Part shown: positions 1 through 8,234 of the stretch, piece after piece
Position numbering within the stretch: position 1 is the stretch's first letter
Layout: each line of letters opens with the position of its first letter
Assembly (NCBI GenBank): GCA_900473185.1
Contig: UCKU01000002.1
Location: 43,926 to 107,925, forward strand
Source: Hyphomicrobiales bacterium
Lineage (GTDB): Bacteria > Pseudomonadota > Alphaproteobacteria > Rhizobiales > Rhizobiaceae
Length of the DNA: 64,000 bases
Direction of reading: 5' to 3'
Position numbers and translations under genes: made by a program
Notes under the pieces: model-generated
Database searches by the model: none
Seen by the model: the letters and a program-made list of their open reading frames with translations, nothing else
Told to the model about the DNA's origin: nothing

Positions 1-45
1 CCCCCCTCTGTCCTGCCGGACATCTCCCCCACAAGGGGGGAGATT
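1..45. repeat. Rhizobial palindromic repeat, copy 1, inside ftsY
   Basis: The stretch holds two small hairpins in tandem: a CCCCC/GGGGG stem around ACAA, and a GTCC/GGAC stem around a short loop. Read with ftsY it encodes LPISPLVGEMSGRTEGG, a peptide often seen where this repeat is translated in rhizobial proteins. It is the inverted counterpart of the copy at 179-222. It may continue beyond the window edge. Confidence 0.75.
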
Positions 46-542
46 GGCAAAGATTGAGAACCTTGCCCTGCCTCCGCCGGAATATCCTGCACGTCTTGAG
101 CCGAAATATCCTCTGGAAATACTTGCGCGGGCTCGACTCCGGCTTCCTGTCCTGCGGCGGCGTCATTCTCCAAACGATCTTCCCCCTTGTGGGGGAGATG
201 TCCCGAAGGGACAGAGGGGAGTGCTGCCGCAGCGTCATCTGCATTCGCTTCCGCCTCGGCTTCCAACAGCGACAGGGGGACCACGCCCATGTCGCCCAGG
301 TCATCGGCGATCGGGAGCGATTCCGGCTCGCCTTCAATAGGCTCATGTTCTGCTACAGCCTCATCGAGATCCGCCGCAGGTCCGCCAGCCGTATCCATCT
401 CTTCGGCAAGAACTGGATCGTCAGCAACTGGCAGATCTTCGTCCCGCGAGCGCGGCTCCAGCTCCCTTTCAACGGCCTCTGGCACAGGCTCTTCCGCCGG
501 CTTGCCGAAGGTGAAGACCTTTTTGATGAAACTGAGCGCCAT
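1..542 (-). CDS. ftsY: FtsY, signal recognition particle receptor (N-terminal acidic part, 3' end outside window)
   Basis: The frame opens with ATG at 542 (MALSFIKKVFTFGKPAEEP) and stays open to the window edge, giving about 180 residues with no stop. The start is 15 nt after the mtaB stop. The visible part is the low-complexity acidic A domain, rich in Glu, Asp, Ala and Pro, that precedes the NG GTPase of FtsY and contacts the membrane or translocon; the GTPase itself lies outside the window. The assignment therefore rests on the N-terminal sequence style and on the dapF-mtaB-ftsY order common in Rhizobium. FtsY receives Ffh-bound ribosomes at the inner membrane, and ffh is only 3 kb away. 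Two palindromic repeat copies are translated inside this domain (around 179-222 and 1-45), in opposite orientations and both in frame. Confidence 0.8.
   Translation of the reverse strand, partial: MALSFIKKVFTFGKPAEEPVPEAVERELEPRSRDEDLPVADDPVLAEEMDTAGGPAADLDEAVAEHEPIEGEPESLPIADDLGDMGVVPLSLLEAEAEANADDAAAALPSVPSGHLPHKGEDRLENDAAAGQEAGVEPAQVFPEDISAQDVQDIPAEAGQGSQSLPISPLVGEMSGRTEG
179..222. repeat. Rhizobial palindromic repeat, copy 2, inside ftsY
   Basis: This copy is nearly identical to the reverse complement of 1-45, with the same CCCCCTTGTGGGGG and GTCC-GGAC hairpins. Because it lies in the other orientation, ftsY reads it as LPSVPSGHLPHKGED. Its length keeps the frame. The two copies bracket about 130 bp of ordinary acidic-domain coding sequence. 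Confidence 0.8.
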
Positions 543-557
543 GAGCTGTCCGTGAAG

Positions 558-1832
558 TCAGGCCGCCGCGGCAGCCGTCAATTGCATGTGGAGATGCTTG
601 CCGTCGTGGCCTGATATCGTCGCTTCGACGATATCGCGCGGGCGAAGACCGGGGACAGTGACAAGCGTGAAGTTTTCCGTATGGGCAAGACCGTTATTTT
701 CCACCAGCAGCCATTGCCGCGTTCCGACCATCTTGTCCAGATGGCGCTGGTGCAGCATCTGTCCAGTGGCGCGGAGGCGAGCGGCGCGATCCTTGATGAG
801 CGAGCGATCGAGCTGCGGCATGCGCGCGGCAGGCGTGCCGGGCCGCGGACTGTAGGGGAAGACGTGCAGATGCGCGATGTCGGCTTCTTCGGCGAGGCGC
901 ACCGCGTTCTCGAACATATCTTCGGTCTCCGTCGGGAAGCCGGCAATCATGTCTGCGCCAAAACTTATCTCCGGCCGCAGCCGGCGTACGTCTTCGATGA
1001 AACGCAAAGCATCGGCACGCAGATGGCGGCGTTTCATGCGCTTGAGGATCATGTCGTCGCCGTGCTGCAGGGAAAGATGCAGATGCGGCATGAAGCGCGG
1101 TTCGTCCGCGATGAGGTCCATGAGATGGCGATCGGCCTCGATACTGTCGATCGAAGATAGCCGCAGCCTGCGTATGTCGGGCACCTGCTTGAGCAGCGTC
1201 TTTGCGAGCAGCCCAAGCGTCGGCTCGCCGGGAAGATCTGCGCCATAGCTCGTAGCATCGACGCCGGTCAGAACGATTTCGCGATAGCCGCCTTCCACGA
1301 GATTACGTGCCTGGTCGACCACGGCCCCCATCGGCACCGAACGCGAATTGCCGCGGCCATAGGGGATGATGCAGAAGGTACAGCGATGGTCGCAGCCGTT
1401 CTGCACCTGGATGAAGGCACGCACGTGGCCGTCAATATGCTTGACCATCTGCGGCGCGGTGTGGCGCACGCTCATGATATCGTTGACACGCAGCTTCTCT
1501 TCCGCCGAAACGCCGAAATCCGGAAGCGCGCGATAAGAGGCAGCCTTCAGCTTCTCCTCATTGCCGAGCACGGCATCGACCTCGGCCATTTCGGCGAAGA
1601 TCTGCTTTTCGGTCTGGGCGGCACAGCCGGTGACGATGATGCGGGCATGCGGATTGTCGCGGCGCGCGCGGCGGATCGCCTGGCGGGCCTGGCGCACGGC
1701 TTCGCCGGTCACGGCACAGGTATTGACCAGAATGGCATTGTTGAGCCCGGCCGCTTCAGCCTGCGATCTCATCACTTCGGATTCATAGGTATTGAGACGG
1801 CAGCCGAAGGTGATGACCTCGACGCCGCTCAC
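558..1832 (-). CDS. mtaB: MtaB-type tRNA t6A37 methylthiotransferase (radical SAM)
   Basis: This 424-residue methylthiotransferase would convert t6A to ms2t6A at position 37 of ANN-decoding tRNAs. After the GTG start the protein reads [19 protein letters not shown], the N-terminal UPF0004 domain with its first cluster Cys. The radical-SAM CxxxCxxC motif (CDHRCTFC) is near residues 146-153, followed by [11 protein letters not shown], typical of MtaB rather than MiaB. A C-terminal TRAM-like region follows. The GTG at 1832 overlaps the dapF stop (GTGA), so translational coupling is likely and I prefer it to a much longer upstream frame that only shadows dapF. ftsY starts 15 nt after the stop. 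MiaB is the main alternative; the motif context favours MtaB. Confidence 0.88.
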   Translation of the reverse strand: MSGVEVITFGCRLNTYESEVMRSQAEAAGLNNAILVNTCAVTGEAVRQARQAIRRARRDNPHARIIVTGCAAQTEKQIFAEMAEVDAVLGNEEKLKAASYRALPDFGVSAEEKLRVNDIMSVRHTAPQMVKHIDGHVRAFIQVQNGCDHRCTFCIIPYGRGNSRSVPMGAVVDQARNLVEGGYREIVLTGVDATSYGADLPGEPTLGLLAKTLLKQVPDIRRLRLSSIDSIEADRHLMDLIADEPRFMPHLHLSLQHGDDMILKRMKRRHLRADALRFIEDVRRLRPEISFGADMIAGFPTETEDMFENAVRLAEEADIAHLHVFPYSPRPGTPAARMPQLDRSLIKDRAARLRATGQMLHQRHLDKMVGTRQWLLVENNGLAHTENFTLVTVPGLRPRDIVEATISGHDGKHLHMQLTAAAAA

Positions 1833-2731
1833 CGCGCTTCCGCCCCATGTTCGGCATCGCGAGACCATGTGCCGGTCGAAGGATCGAGCGCACCGGACCA
1901 TTCCCATTCGGCAGGGCCGGTCATGACGACATGATCGTCCTCGCGCCAGTCGATCGTCAACGGCTGGCGGATCGGGCTGGAGGCAACGTCGATCGTCACA
2001 TTGCGGCCGGTGCGGCCGGTGCGCGCGGCACTGACGGCGGAAGCACAGGCAGCCGAACCGCAGGCGAGCGTCAGGCCGGCACCGCGCTCCCACGTGCGTG
2101 TCCGCAGCGCCGAATCCGAGATGACCTGCGCCAGCGTGATATTCGCCTTTTCCGGGAACATCGGATGGTTTTCGAGCAGCGGCCCGAAACGTTCGAGATC
2201 GAAGCTCATCGGATCGCGGTCGACCCAGAAGATCGCATGCGGATTGCCCATCGACATGGCCGAAGGCGAATGCAGCACCGGATTGTCGATCGGCCCGATC
2301 TGCAGCTCGATGCGGCTCGTATCGTGAAATTCTTCCGCGAGTGGAATACGGTTCCATTCGAAAACCGGCCGGCCCATGTCGACGGAGATCGTGCCATCCT
2401 CATGCTCGACTGCATTCAGGATGCCGGCGACCGTCTGGAAGGTGAAGGCCTTCTTGCCGGTCTCGGCGGCAAGCGCCTGCACGACGCAACGCGTACCGTT
2501 GCCGCAGGCCTGCGCCTTCGAACCATCGGAATTGAGGATGTCGATATATGCGTCGATTCCCTGCGCCTTCGGATCATGGATCGCCATGATCTGATCGAAC
2601 TGCGTGTCGGCATCGGCATTGAGTGCGATCGCCGCCTGCGGCGTCACCTTGTCGGTCCGCCCGCGCATGTCGACAACCAGGATCTTGTTGCCAAGCCCGT
2701 TCATCTTCGCGAATTCGACCGTGTTACTCAT
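1829..2731 (-). CDS. dapF: Diaminopimelate epimerase
   Basis: This 300-residue cytoplasmic enzyme interconverts LL- and meso-diaminopimelate for lysine and peptidoglycan synthesis, without a cofactor. Both catalytic-cysteine motifs are present: ACGNGTRCV near residue 76 and LACGSAACA near residue 223. The N-terminus ([15 protein letters not shown]) is the family signature, and length matches the family. It is first in the dapF-mtaB-ftsY operon, with a 4-nt overlap into mtaB. The rest of lysine biosynthesis is not in the window; a lysine-degradation cluster lies at 54-59 kb. Confidence 0.95.
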   Translation of the reverse strand: MSNTVEFAKMNGLGNKILVVDMRGRTDKVTPQAAIALNADADTQFDQIMAIHDPKAQGIDAYIDILNSDGSKAQACGNGTRCVVQALAAETGKKAFTFQTVAGILNAVEHEDGTISVDMGRPVFEWNRIPLAEEFHDTSRIELQIGPIDNPVLHSPSAMSMGNPHAIFWVDRDPMSFDLERFGPLLENHPMFPEKANITLAQVISDSALRTRTWERGAGLTLACGSAACASAVSAARTGRTGRNVTIDVASSPIRQPLTIDWREDDHVVMTGPAEWEWSGALDPSTGTWSRDAEHGAEAR

Positions 2732-2900
2732 CTGACTATTTCCGCTGCGTTTTGGCTGTATATGGCGGAAATGCTCGGGGATTACCAGTGGGTGAGCGCC
2801 AAGCGAAGTTCGTCCTCTTTCTTACACATAAAGGTCAGGCCCCGCGAAATCAGAACGGGTACGGCACTGTCAGCCTTTGCAAACCAGGCGAAATCCGGAT

Positions 2901-3104
2901 CTACCGCACCGTGCCTTCGGAATTGAGAGACGCCGCGTGGGCTTCGACGATCGCAGCGGTAATGACCTTTCTGAGCTCGTAGACCAGCAAGCGGGACCGT
3001 TTGCGATCCAGGTCCTGTGCCGCCTTCGCCAAATTCAGGCCTTCCTTCAGAACTATATTATGGGCGCGTGCCAACGCCCAGCTTTCTATATCTGGGTTTA
3101 TCAT
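2901..3104 (-). CDS. Small hypothetical protein, 67 aa
   Basis: I do not recognise this protein. It is predicted from the ATG at 3104 (MINPDIESWALARAHNIV), which follows a GGAG sequence by seven bases; an in-frame ATG 21 nt upstream lacks such a site. The protein is mostly helical and charged (LNLAKAAQDLDRKRSRLLVYELRKV), with no membrane segment, signal peptide or cysteines. It stands alone on the minus strand between dapF and the AT-rich region before ffh. A small DNA- or RNA-binding role is possible, but nothing in the sequence proves it. Confidence 0.5.
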   Translation of the reverse strand: MINPDIESWALARAHNIVLKEGLNLAKAAQDLDRKRSRLLVYELRKVITAAIVEAHAASLNSEGTVR

Positions 3105-3125
3105 TTGATATCTCCGCCGATTCAT

Positions 3126-3395
3126 TCGGCATCAAGGATATTCACGAATCATTTTACAGAATTTACTTAAGTAGAAAGTAGAATCAGAAGTGGAATATTT
3201 TGCAACTGGCATTCAGCGTGAATTCGGCTTGCCGATAGAAATATTCAACTAAACATCAGTGAATGTTAAAGCGAATATGTTAGTATATATAGATATATAC
3301 TTCCGTCGCGCGACCGGCTGCATAGCGGAATATCCCCGCACCGGTCCTGTCACCCGACTTCGGAAAAGCCTGCCACGACGCCATTGAACGCATTC
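3126..3395. other. AT-rich non-coding stretch
   Basis: No gene is seen here. From 3126 to about 3310 the DNA is much richer in A and T than its surroundings, with runs such as TATATATAGATATATA near 3285-3300 and an AACAT/ATGTT inverted repeat near 3253-3268. It separates the minus-strand small ORF from the plus-strand ffh leader and may hold promoters for both. Confidence 0.45.
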
Positions 3396-3398
3396 GCC

Positions 3399-3427
3399 TT
3401 GACTTTCCCGCGGCTTTCCTGTTTATC
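3399..3427 (+). promoter_or_regulatory. Candidate sigma-70 promoter for the ffh leader
   Basis: TTGACT at 3399-3404 is followed after 17 nt by TTTATC at 3422-3427. The -35 is close to consensus and the -10 is weak. Transcription would start near 3434, giving a leader of about 175 nt before ffh. Confidence 0.4.
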
Positions 3428-3433
3428 GCGCCC

Positions 3434-3528
3434 AATCTGCGACGAGTAACAGACTCCGAGCCGCCGACCGGGACTGGATTCCGGAGGTCAACACCCGACA
3501 GCGCGCTGCGCCCTCGGGTGCTTTTTGG
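3434..3528 (+). ncRNA. Structured ffh leader RNA, possibly the alphaproteobacterial ffh motif
   Basis: The segment between the candidate promoter and ffh folds into compact GC-rich elements, including GACC...GGTC near 3466-3489 around a CCGGAGG sequence. It ends in a terminator-like hairpin at 3491-3526. From memory, comparative work on alphaproteobacterial 5' leaders described a conserved structure upstream of ffh (Corbino and colleagues, 2005); this could be that element, but I cannot align it here. It lacks the conserved GGTCAGGTCCGGAAGGAAGCAG core of SRP RNA, so it is not the 4.5S-type RNA. Confidence 0.4.
3491..3527 (+). terminator. Terminator-like hairpin in the ffh leader
   Basis: CACCCGA at 3491-3497 pairs with TCGGGTG at 3514-3520, enclosing the self-complementary CAGCGCGCTG, and a CTTTTT run follows. 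It lies about 85 nt before the ffh start, so it would either attenuate ffh or end a short independent RNA. Confidence 0.55.
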
Positions 3529-3610
3529 CTTTGCGTCTTGTTTTCGTCAAGGAAAAGCACGACGTTCCAGGGCATCCCAAAACTCCCCGAAACGTATCAA
3601 GGAAGAGCCG

Positions 3611-5194
3611 ATGTTTGAGAACCTCCAAGACCGTCTTGGTTCCATCCTGAATGGACTGACAGGCCGTGGCGCGCTTTCGGAAAGTGATGTTTCCGCAGCG
3701 CTGCGGGAGGTTCGCCGTGCGCTTCTGGAAGCCGACGTTTCGCTGGAAGTCGTCCGCTCCTTTACCGACCGCGTACGTGAAAAGGCCGTCGGTGCCGAGA
3801 TCCTGAAGTCGATCAAGCCCGGCCAGATGGTCGTCAAGATCGTCCATGACGAGCTCATCGAAATGCTCGGCGGCGAAGGTGTCGGTGTCGACCTTCATGC
3901 AGCCGCCCCGGTCGTCATCATGATGGTCGGCCTGCAGGGCTCCGGCAAGACGACGACGACGGCAAAGATCGCCAATCGCCTGACGACGCGCGAGAAGAAG
4001 AAGGTGCTAATGGCATCGCTCGACACGCGCCGGCCGGCAGCGCAAGAGCAGCTTCGCCAGCTCGGCGCTCAGGCAAATATCGACACGCTGCCTGTTATTG
4101 CCGGCCAGTCTCCGACCGATATCGCCGCCCGCGCCGTTCAGGCCGCCAAGCTCGGCGGCCATGACGTCGTCATTCTCGACACTGCCGGCCGTACGCATAT
4201 AGACGAACCCTTGATGGTCGAAATGGCCGACATCAAGAAGAAGTCGAACCCGCACGAAATCCTGCTGGTCGCCGATAGCTTGACCGGTCAGGACGCCGTC
4301 AACCTCGCCCGCAGCTTCGACGAACGCGTCGGGATCACCGGCCTCGTACTGACCCGCATGGACGGCGATGGCCGCGGCGGTGCGGCCCTATCCATGCGCG
4401 CCGTCACCGGCAAGCCGATCAAGCTGATCGGCGTCGGCGAACGAATGGGCGAGCTGGAAGAATTCCATCCCCGTCGTATCGCCGACCGCATTCTCGGCAT
4501 GGGCGATATCATCTCGCTCGTCGAAAAAGCCGCCGAAAACATCGACGCCGAAAAGGCGGCTGCCATGGCCGCCAAGATGGCCAAGGGCAAGTTTGACCTG
4601 AACGACCTCGCCGACCAGCTGCGTCAGATGCAGAAGATGGGCGGCATGGGCGGCATCATGGGCCTGATGCCCGGCATGGCCGGCATGAAAGACAAGATGG
4701 CCGCCGCCGGCTTGGACGACAAGCTGTTCGGCCGCCAGATCGCCATCATCCAGTCGATGACCAAGGCCGAGCGCGCCAATCCTGACCTGCTCAAGCATTC
4801 GCGCAAGAAGCGCATCGCTGCCGGCTCCGGCACCGATGCGGCTGCCATCAACAAGCTTCTGAAGATGCATCGCCAGATGGCCGACATGATGAAGATGATG
4901 GGCGGCAAGGGCAAAGGCGGCATGATGAAGCAGATGATGGGCGGCCTTGCCGGCAAGATGGGGCTGGGGGGCCTCGGCGGCATAGGCGGCATGCCCGATC
5001 TCTCGAATATCGACCCGAAGCAGCTCGAAGCGCTGCAGAAGCAAGCGGAAGCCGCGGGTCTCGGAAAGCCGGGTGGGGGTATGCCCGGTCTAGGCGGAGG
5101 CTTGCCGGGCGGATTGCCCGGTCTTGGCGGCGCAAAGCTGCCGGGCCTCGGTGGTGGTTTCCCGGGCCTGCCCGGATTGCCCAAGAAGAAGTGA
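3611..5194 (+). CDS. ffh: Signal recognition particle protein Ffh
   Basis: Ffh is a 527-residue GTPase that binds hydrophobic signal sequences and SRP RNA and delivers ribosomes to FtsY. The N domain begins MFENLQDRLGSILNGL. The G1 P-loop GLQGSGKTTT is near residue 108, with DTRRPAAQEQL, DTAGRTHID and the LTRMDGDGRGG G4/G5 region after it. The M domain (about 330-527) is rich in Met and Gly and ends in a long Gly/Pro/Leu-rich tail (GLGKPGGG, PGLPGLPKKK), longer than the E. coli tail. ATG 3611 follows AAGGAAGAG; an upstream in-frame extension covers the leader hairpin and is rejected. A chorismate mutase gene follows after 16 nt. Confidence 0.97.
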   Translation: MFENLQDRLGSILNGLTGRGALSESDVSAALREVRRALLEADVSLEVVRSFTDRVREKAVGAEILKSIKPGQMVVKIVHDELIEMLGGEGVGVDLHAAAPVVIMMVGLQGSGKTTTTAKIANRLTTREKKKVLMASLDTRRPAAQEQLRQLGAQANIDTLPVIAGQSPTDIAARAVQAAKLGGHDVVILDTAGRTHIDEPLMVEMADIKKKSNPHEILLVADSLTGQDAVNLARSFDERVGITGLVLTRMDGDGRGGAALSMRAVTGKPIKLIGVGERMGELEEFHPRRIADRILGMGDIISLVEKAAENIDAEKAAAMAAKMAKGKFDLNDLADQLRQMQKMGGMGGIMGLMPGMAGMKDKMAAAGLDDKLFGRQIAIIQSMTKAERANPDLLKHSRKKRIAAGSGTDAAAINKLLKMHRQMADMMKMMGGKGKGGMMKQMMGGLAGKMGLGGLGGIGGMPDLSNIDPKQLEALQKQAEAAGLGKPGGGMPGLGGGLPGGLPGLGGAKLPGLGGGFPGLPGLPKKK

Positions 5195-5210
5195 AAGGAT
5201 CGCCTGCCCC

Positions 5211-5531
5211 ATGATTGATCCAGACGTCAAAGCCCAGCTTTCGAGCTACCGCCAGTCGATCGACAATATCGATGCGGCGCTCGTCCACATTCTGGCCGAA
5301 CGCTTCCGCTGCACCAAAGAGGTCGGCGTGCTGAAGGCCAAGTACAAGTTGCCGCCGGCCGATCCGGCGCGCGAGGAATACCAGATCGCTCGTCTTCGTC
5401 AGCTTGCCGAAGATGCGCATCTGGACCCGGATTTCGCCGAGAAGTTCTTGAACTTCGTCATCAAGGAAGTCATCCGGCATCATGAGCAGATCGCTGCGGA
5501 CCACGCTGAACAGAGCGCCGCAGCCCGATAA
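5211..5531 (+). CDS. Chorismate mutase (AroQ type)
   Basis: This 106-residue all-helical enzyme rearranges chorismate to prephenate at the phenylalanine/tyrosine branch. The N-terminal helix carries SYRQSIDNIDAALVHILAERF, followed by the conserved VGVLKAKYKLPPADPAREEYQI and the C-terminal helix with FLNFVIKEVIRHHEQI. It is a mono-functional AroQ domain without prephenate dehydratase or dehydrogenase fusion and has no signal peptide, so it acts in the cytoplasm. It sits between ffh and rpsP, 16 nt after the ffh stop and 49 nt before rpsP. This is an unusual place for an amino-acid enzyme, although I believe other Rhizobiales share the arrangement. Confidence 0.9.
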   Translation: MIDPDVKAQLSSYRQSIDNIDAALVHILAERFRCTKEVGVLKAKYKLPPADPAREEYQIARLRQLAEDAHLDPDFAEKFLNFVIKEVIRHHEQIAADHAEQSAAAR

Positions 5532-5580
5532 CCATGCCGCTCAACGAAGCGGTTCAAGAAAAGCCTAAGGAGTAAAGAAT

Positions 5581-5949
5581 ATGGCACTTAAAATTCGTCT
5601 CGCACGCGGTGGTTCCAAGAAGCGCCCGTACTACCACGTCGTTCTCGCCGATGCCCGCAGCCCGCGTGACGGCCGTTTCCTTGAGAATCTCGGTTCCTGG
5701 AACCCGATGCTCGCCAAGGACGACGAGAAGCGCGTTCAGCTGAACGGCGAGCGCATCAAGCACTGGCTCGACCAGGGCGCCCTGCCGACCGACCGCGTTC
5801 TGCGCTTCCTCGACGAAGCCGGCATCTCCAAGCGCGAAACCCGCAACAACCCGGAAAAGGCAAAGCCGGGCAAGAAGGCTCAGGAGCGCGCTGCCGAGAA
5901 GGCTCAGAAGGCTGCTGACGCCGCTGAAGCTGCTGCTTCCGCCGAATAA
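5581..5949 (+). CDS. rpsP: 30S ribosomal protein S16
   Basis: S16 is a small-subunit assembly protein. The N-terminus ([21 protein letters not shown]) and the [15 protein letters not shown] motif identify it. At 122 residues it is longer than the roughly 80-residue E. coli protein because of a Lys/Ala/Glu-rich C-terminal tail typical of alphaproteobacteria. The start follows AAGGAGTAAAGAAT, a strong ribosome binding site. It heads the conserved rpsP-rimM-trmD-rplS order, although a strong terminator separates it from rimM. Confidence 0.97.
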   Translation: MALKIRLARGGSKKRPYYHVVLADARSPRDGRFLENLGSWNPMLAKDDEKRVQLNGERIKHWLDQGALPTDRVLRFLDEAGISKRETRNNPEKAKPGKKAQERAAEKAQKAADAAEAAASAE

Positions 5950-5966
5950 TCGGTTTCGACCCTATC

Positions 5967-6004
5967 CGGACGGGCGGCATGGCGACATGCCGCCCGTTTT
6001 CGTT
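5967..6004 (+). terminator. Rho-independent terminator after rpsP
   Basis: GGGCGGCATG and CATGCCGCCC form a perfect 10-bp stem around a GCGA loop, followed by GTTTTCGTTT. It would end or attenuate the rpsP transcript before rimM and so adjust ribosomal protein output against the tRNA and rRNA maturation genes. Confidence 0.85.
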
Positions 6005-6075
6005 TCCATTCCAGTGCACTTCGGTTATGAGAAGCGTAATCTCAGCTTCTTGCCTGCGTTCGAATGAAGGAACCC

Positions 6076-6645
6076 ATGACCAAGCTTGAAAACCCGGTGC
6101 TGATGGCAACCATCGGCGGCGCGCAGGGCATTCGCGGCGAGGTGCGTGTAAAGGCCTATACGGCCGATCCGACCGCGCTCGGCGACTATGGCCATCTGCA
6201 CAGCATGGATGGACGCGTTTTCGAAGTTCTCGAACTGCGCGAAATGAAGAATATGGTCGTCGTCCGCTTCCGTGGGGTCAACGACCGCAACGCCGCCGAG
6301 GCGTTGAACGGCCTGGAACTCTACATCGAACGCGACAACCTGTCGGACGAGGAGCTGGAGGACGACGAGTTCTTCTATGCCGATCTGGAAGGGCTGGAAG
6401 CCTTCGACGACCAGGGCATCAGTTACGGCACAGTGACCGGGGTCTTCGATTTCGGCGCAGGCGATCTTCTGGAGCTCAAAGGCCCCGGCAAGCGTCCGGT
6501 GCTGATCCCCTTTTCGGAAGCTTCCGTACTGGAAATCGACCTTGAAGCCGGCAAGCTGCTCATTGATCCGCTTGCAGCCGGCCTCGTCGACAATCCCGAC
6601 GACCTGAAGGGGCTCACCCCCGGCAAGCCGAAGAAAAAGAAGTAA
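6076..6645 (+). CDS. rimM: Ribosome maturation factor RimM
   Basis: RimM binds S19 in the 30S head and assists late small-subunit assembly. This is a 189-residue protein with an N-terminal RimM barrel ([21 protein letters not shown]) and a C-terminal PRC-barrel ([10 protein letters not shown]...[12 protein letters not shown]). ATG 6076 is preceded by AAGGAA at the right distance; the alternative ATG 12 nt upstream overlaps that site, so it is not preferred. It ends five bases before trmD. The Lys-rich end (GKPKKKK) is ordinary for the group. Confidence 0.95.
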   Translation: MTKLENPVLMATIGGAQGIRGEVRVKAYTADPTALGDYGHLHSMDGRVFEVLELREMKNMVVVRFRGVNDRNAAEALNGLELYIERDNLSDEELEDDEFFYADLEGLEAFDDQGISYGTVTGVFDFGAGDLLELKGPGKRPVLIPFSEASVLEIDLEAGKLLIDPLAAGLVDNPDDLKGLTPGKPKKKK

Positions 6646-6650
6646 GCGCC

Positions 6651-7352
6651 ATGGCTTTCCGGGCGACCGTGCTGACACTCTATCCGGAAATGTTTCCGGG
6701 CCATCTGGATTTTTCGCTCGCCGGCAAGGCGGCAGAGCGTGGACAATGGTCGCTCGATACCGTGCAGATCCGCGATTTTGCGGCGGATAAACACCGAACA
6801 GTCGATGACACGCCCGCCGGCGGCGGCGCCGGCATGGTGCTGAAACCCGATGTGCTCGCCCGGGCCATCGACAGCGCTTCCGAAAATGACAACCGCCCGC
6901 GCCTGCTGATGAGCCCGCGCGGCAAGCCGCTAACGCAGGAGCGCGTGCGTGAGCTGGCGGCCGGCGACGGGGTGATCATCGTCTGCGGCCGTTTCGAAGG
7001 CGTCGACCAGCGTGTGATCGAGGCACGCGAACTCGAGGAAGTCTCGATCGGCGATTACGTCCTGTCAGGCGGCGAGCCAGCAGCGTTGATCCTGCTCGAC
7101 GCGATCGTCCGCATCCTGCCGGGTGTCATGGGCAATGACCTCTCTGGCCTGCATGAAAGCTTCGAAGACGGACTTCTGGAACATCCGCATTATACCCGCC
7201 CGCAGGAATGGGAAGGCCGCGAGATTCCGGCAATCCTCACTTCCGGCAATCACGGCGCCATCGAGAAGTGGCGCCATCAACAATCCGTCTCGCTAACAAA
7301 AGAACGGCGGCCAGACCTGATTGGGGCGCAGAAGCCCGAAAAAGCGGGCTGA
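6651..7352 (+). CDS. trmD: tRNA (guanine-N1-)-methyltransferase TrmD
   Basis: TrmD is a 233-residue SPOUT-fold enzyme that makes m1G37 with S-adenosylmethionine and prevents +1 frameshifting. It starts [20 protein letters not shown]. The trefoil-knot motifs are present: [14 protein letters not shown] and [19 protein letters not shown]. The C-terminal domain has [19 protein letters not shown] and the HGAIEKWR tRNA-binding segment. It follows rimM with a five-base gap and so is probably co-translated. A 199-nt leader separates it from rplS. Confidence 0.97.
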   Translation: MAFRATVLTLYPEMFPGHLDFSLAGKAAERGQWSLDTVQIRDFAADKHRTVDDTPAGGGAGMVLKPDVLARAIDSASENDNRPRLLMSPRGKPLTQERVRELAAGDGVIIVCGRFEGVDQRVIEARELEEVSIGDYVLSGGEPAALILLDAIVRILPGVMGNDLSGLHESFEDGLLEHPHYTRPQEWEGREIPAILTSGNHGAIEKWRHQQSVSLTKERRPDLIGAQKPEKAG

Positions 7353-7551
7353 TTTCACAAATTTGTCGTCCAAGGGATGACAGGTGGAAGTCTTTCGTGT
7401 AATGGCGCACGCGGAAATGGGGTTTAACCCCGTCTGCCAGCAAACAAAGAATGGCGAATCCGCTCCCGCCCGCGAGGGCAAACTCCGGAGGCATCGACCG
7501 AAGGACAGTGTGAGCGCTCTGGCTGTTTCAGAAAAACCAAAGGTTAAGACG

Positions 7552-8088
7552 ATGAACATCATTCAGCAGCTTGAGGCCGAACAGGCCGCCAAGATCGAAG
7601 CCAAGCGCACCCTTCCTGAGTTTTCCCCGGGCGACACCGTCCGTGTCAACGTGAAGGTCACGGAAGGCAACCGTACCCGCGTTCAGGCCTACGAAGGCGT
7701 TTGCATCGCGCGCTCCGGCGGCGGCCTGCAGGAAAACTTCACGGTCCGCAAGATCTCCTACGGCGAAGGCGTCGAGCGCGTATTCCCGGTCTACTCCCCG
7801 ATGATCGAAAGCGTCGAAGTCGTTCGCCGCGGTAAGGTCCGTCGCGCCAAGCTCTACTACCTGCGCGATCGCCGCGGTAAGTCGGCTCGTATCGTCGAGA
7901 ACACCGGCACCCGCGCCCGCAAGCTCAACGATGCCGAGCGTCAGGCCCTTGCCGAGGAAAAGGCACGTATCGAAGCTGAAAAGGTTGCAGCAGCACAGGC
8001 TCTCGCCGCCGAAAAGGCAGCAGCAGAAGCCGCTGAAGCAAAGGCCGCCGCAGAAGCTGCAGCCGCTGCTGAAGGTTCGGCTGAATAA
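7552..8088 (+). CDS. rplS: 50S ribosomal protein L19
   Basis: L19 sits at the subunit interface. The conserved core ([71 protein letters not shown]) fills about 125 residues. A 50-residue Ala/Glu/Lys coiled tail follows, giving 178 residues against 115 in E. coli; such tails are usual in Rhizobiales. The frame is open upstream through the whole leader (from about 7384), but the family start is the ATG at 7552. A GGGGTTTAACCCC palindrome lies in the leader near 7420-7433. Confidence 0.96.
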   Translation: MNIIQQLEAEQAAKIEAKRTLPEFSPGDTVRVNVKVTEGNRTRVQAYEGVCIARSGGGLQENFTVRKISYGEGVERVFPVYSPMIESVEVVRRGKVRRAKLYYLRDRRGKSARIVENTGTRARKLNDAERQALAEEKARIEAEKVAAAQALAAEKAAAEAAEAKAAAEAAAAAEGSAE

Positions 8089-8118
8089 GCAGTTCGCGAA
8101 AGCGAAATCATTGCATGG

Positions 8119-8151
8119 GAAAGGCGGTCTTTGGGCCGCCTTTTCTTTTTT
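8119..8151 (+). terminator. Rho-independent terminator after rplS
   Basis: AAGGCGG and CCGCCTT pair across a short loop, followed by TTCTTTTTT. It lies about 30 nt after the rplS stop and closes the ribosomal block. Confidence 0.85.
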
Positions 8152-8234
8152 GCGCCGATCGGCGACGCCTGCAGCCTTGCCATATCAGCATCATCCGTGA
8201 CAATTCTGCCGTTCAAATATTGGGGAGCCATACC

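Noticed and set aside
558..2357. A 599-codon minus-strand frame containing MtaB
   Set aside because: Its first 175 codons only shadow dapF in another frame; the protein family begins at the GTG at 1832, which overlaps the dapF stop.
3434..3528. The ffh leader considered as the SRP RNA gene itself
   Set aside because: The conserved SRP RNA core (GGTCAGGTCCGGAAGGAAGCAG-like) is missing; a leader or attenuator fits better.
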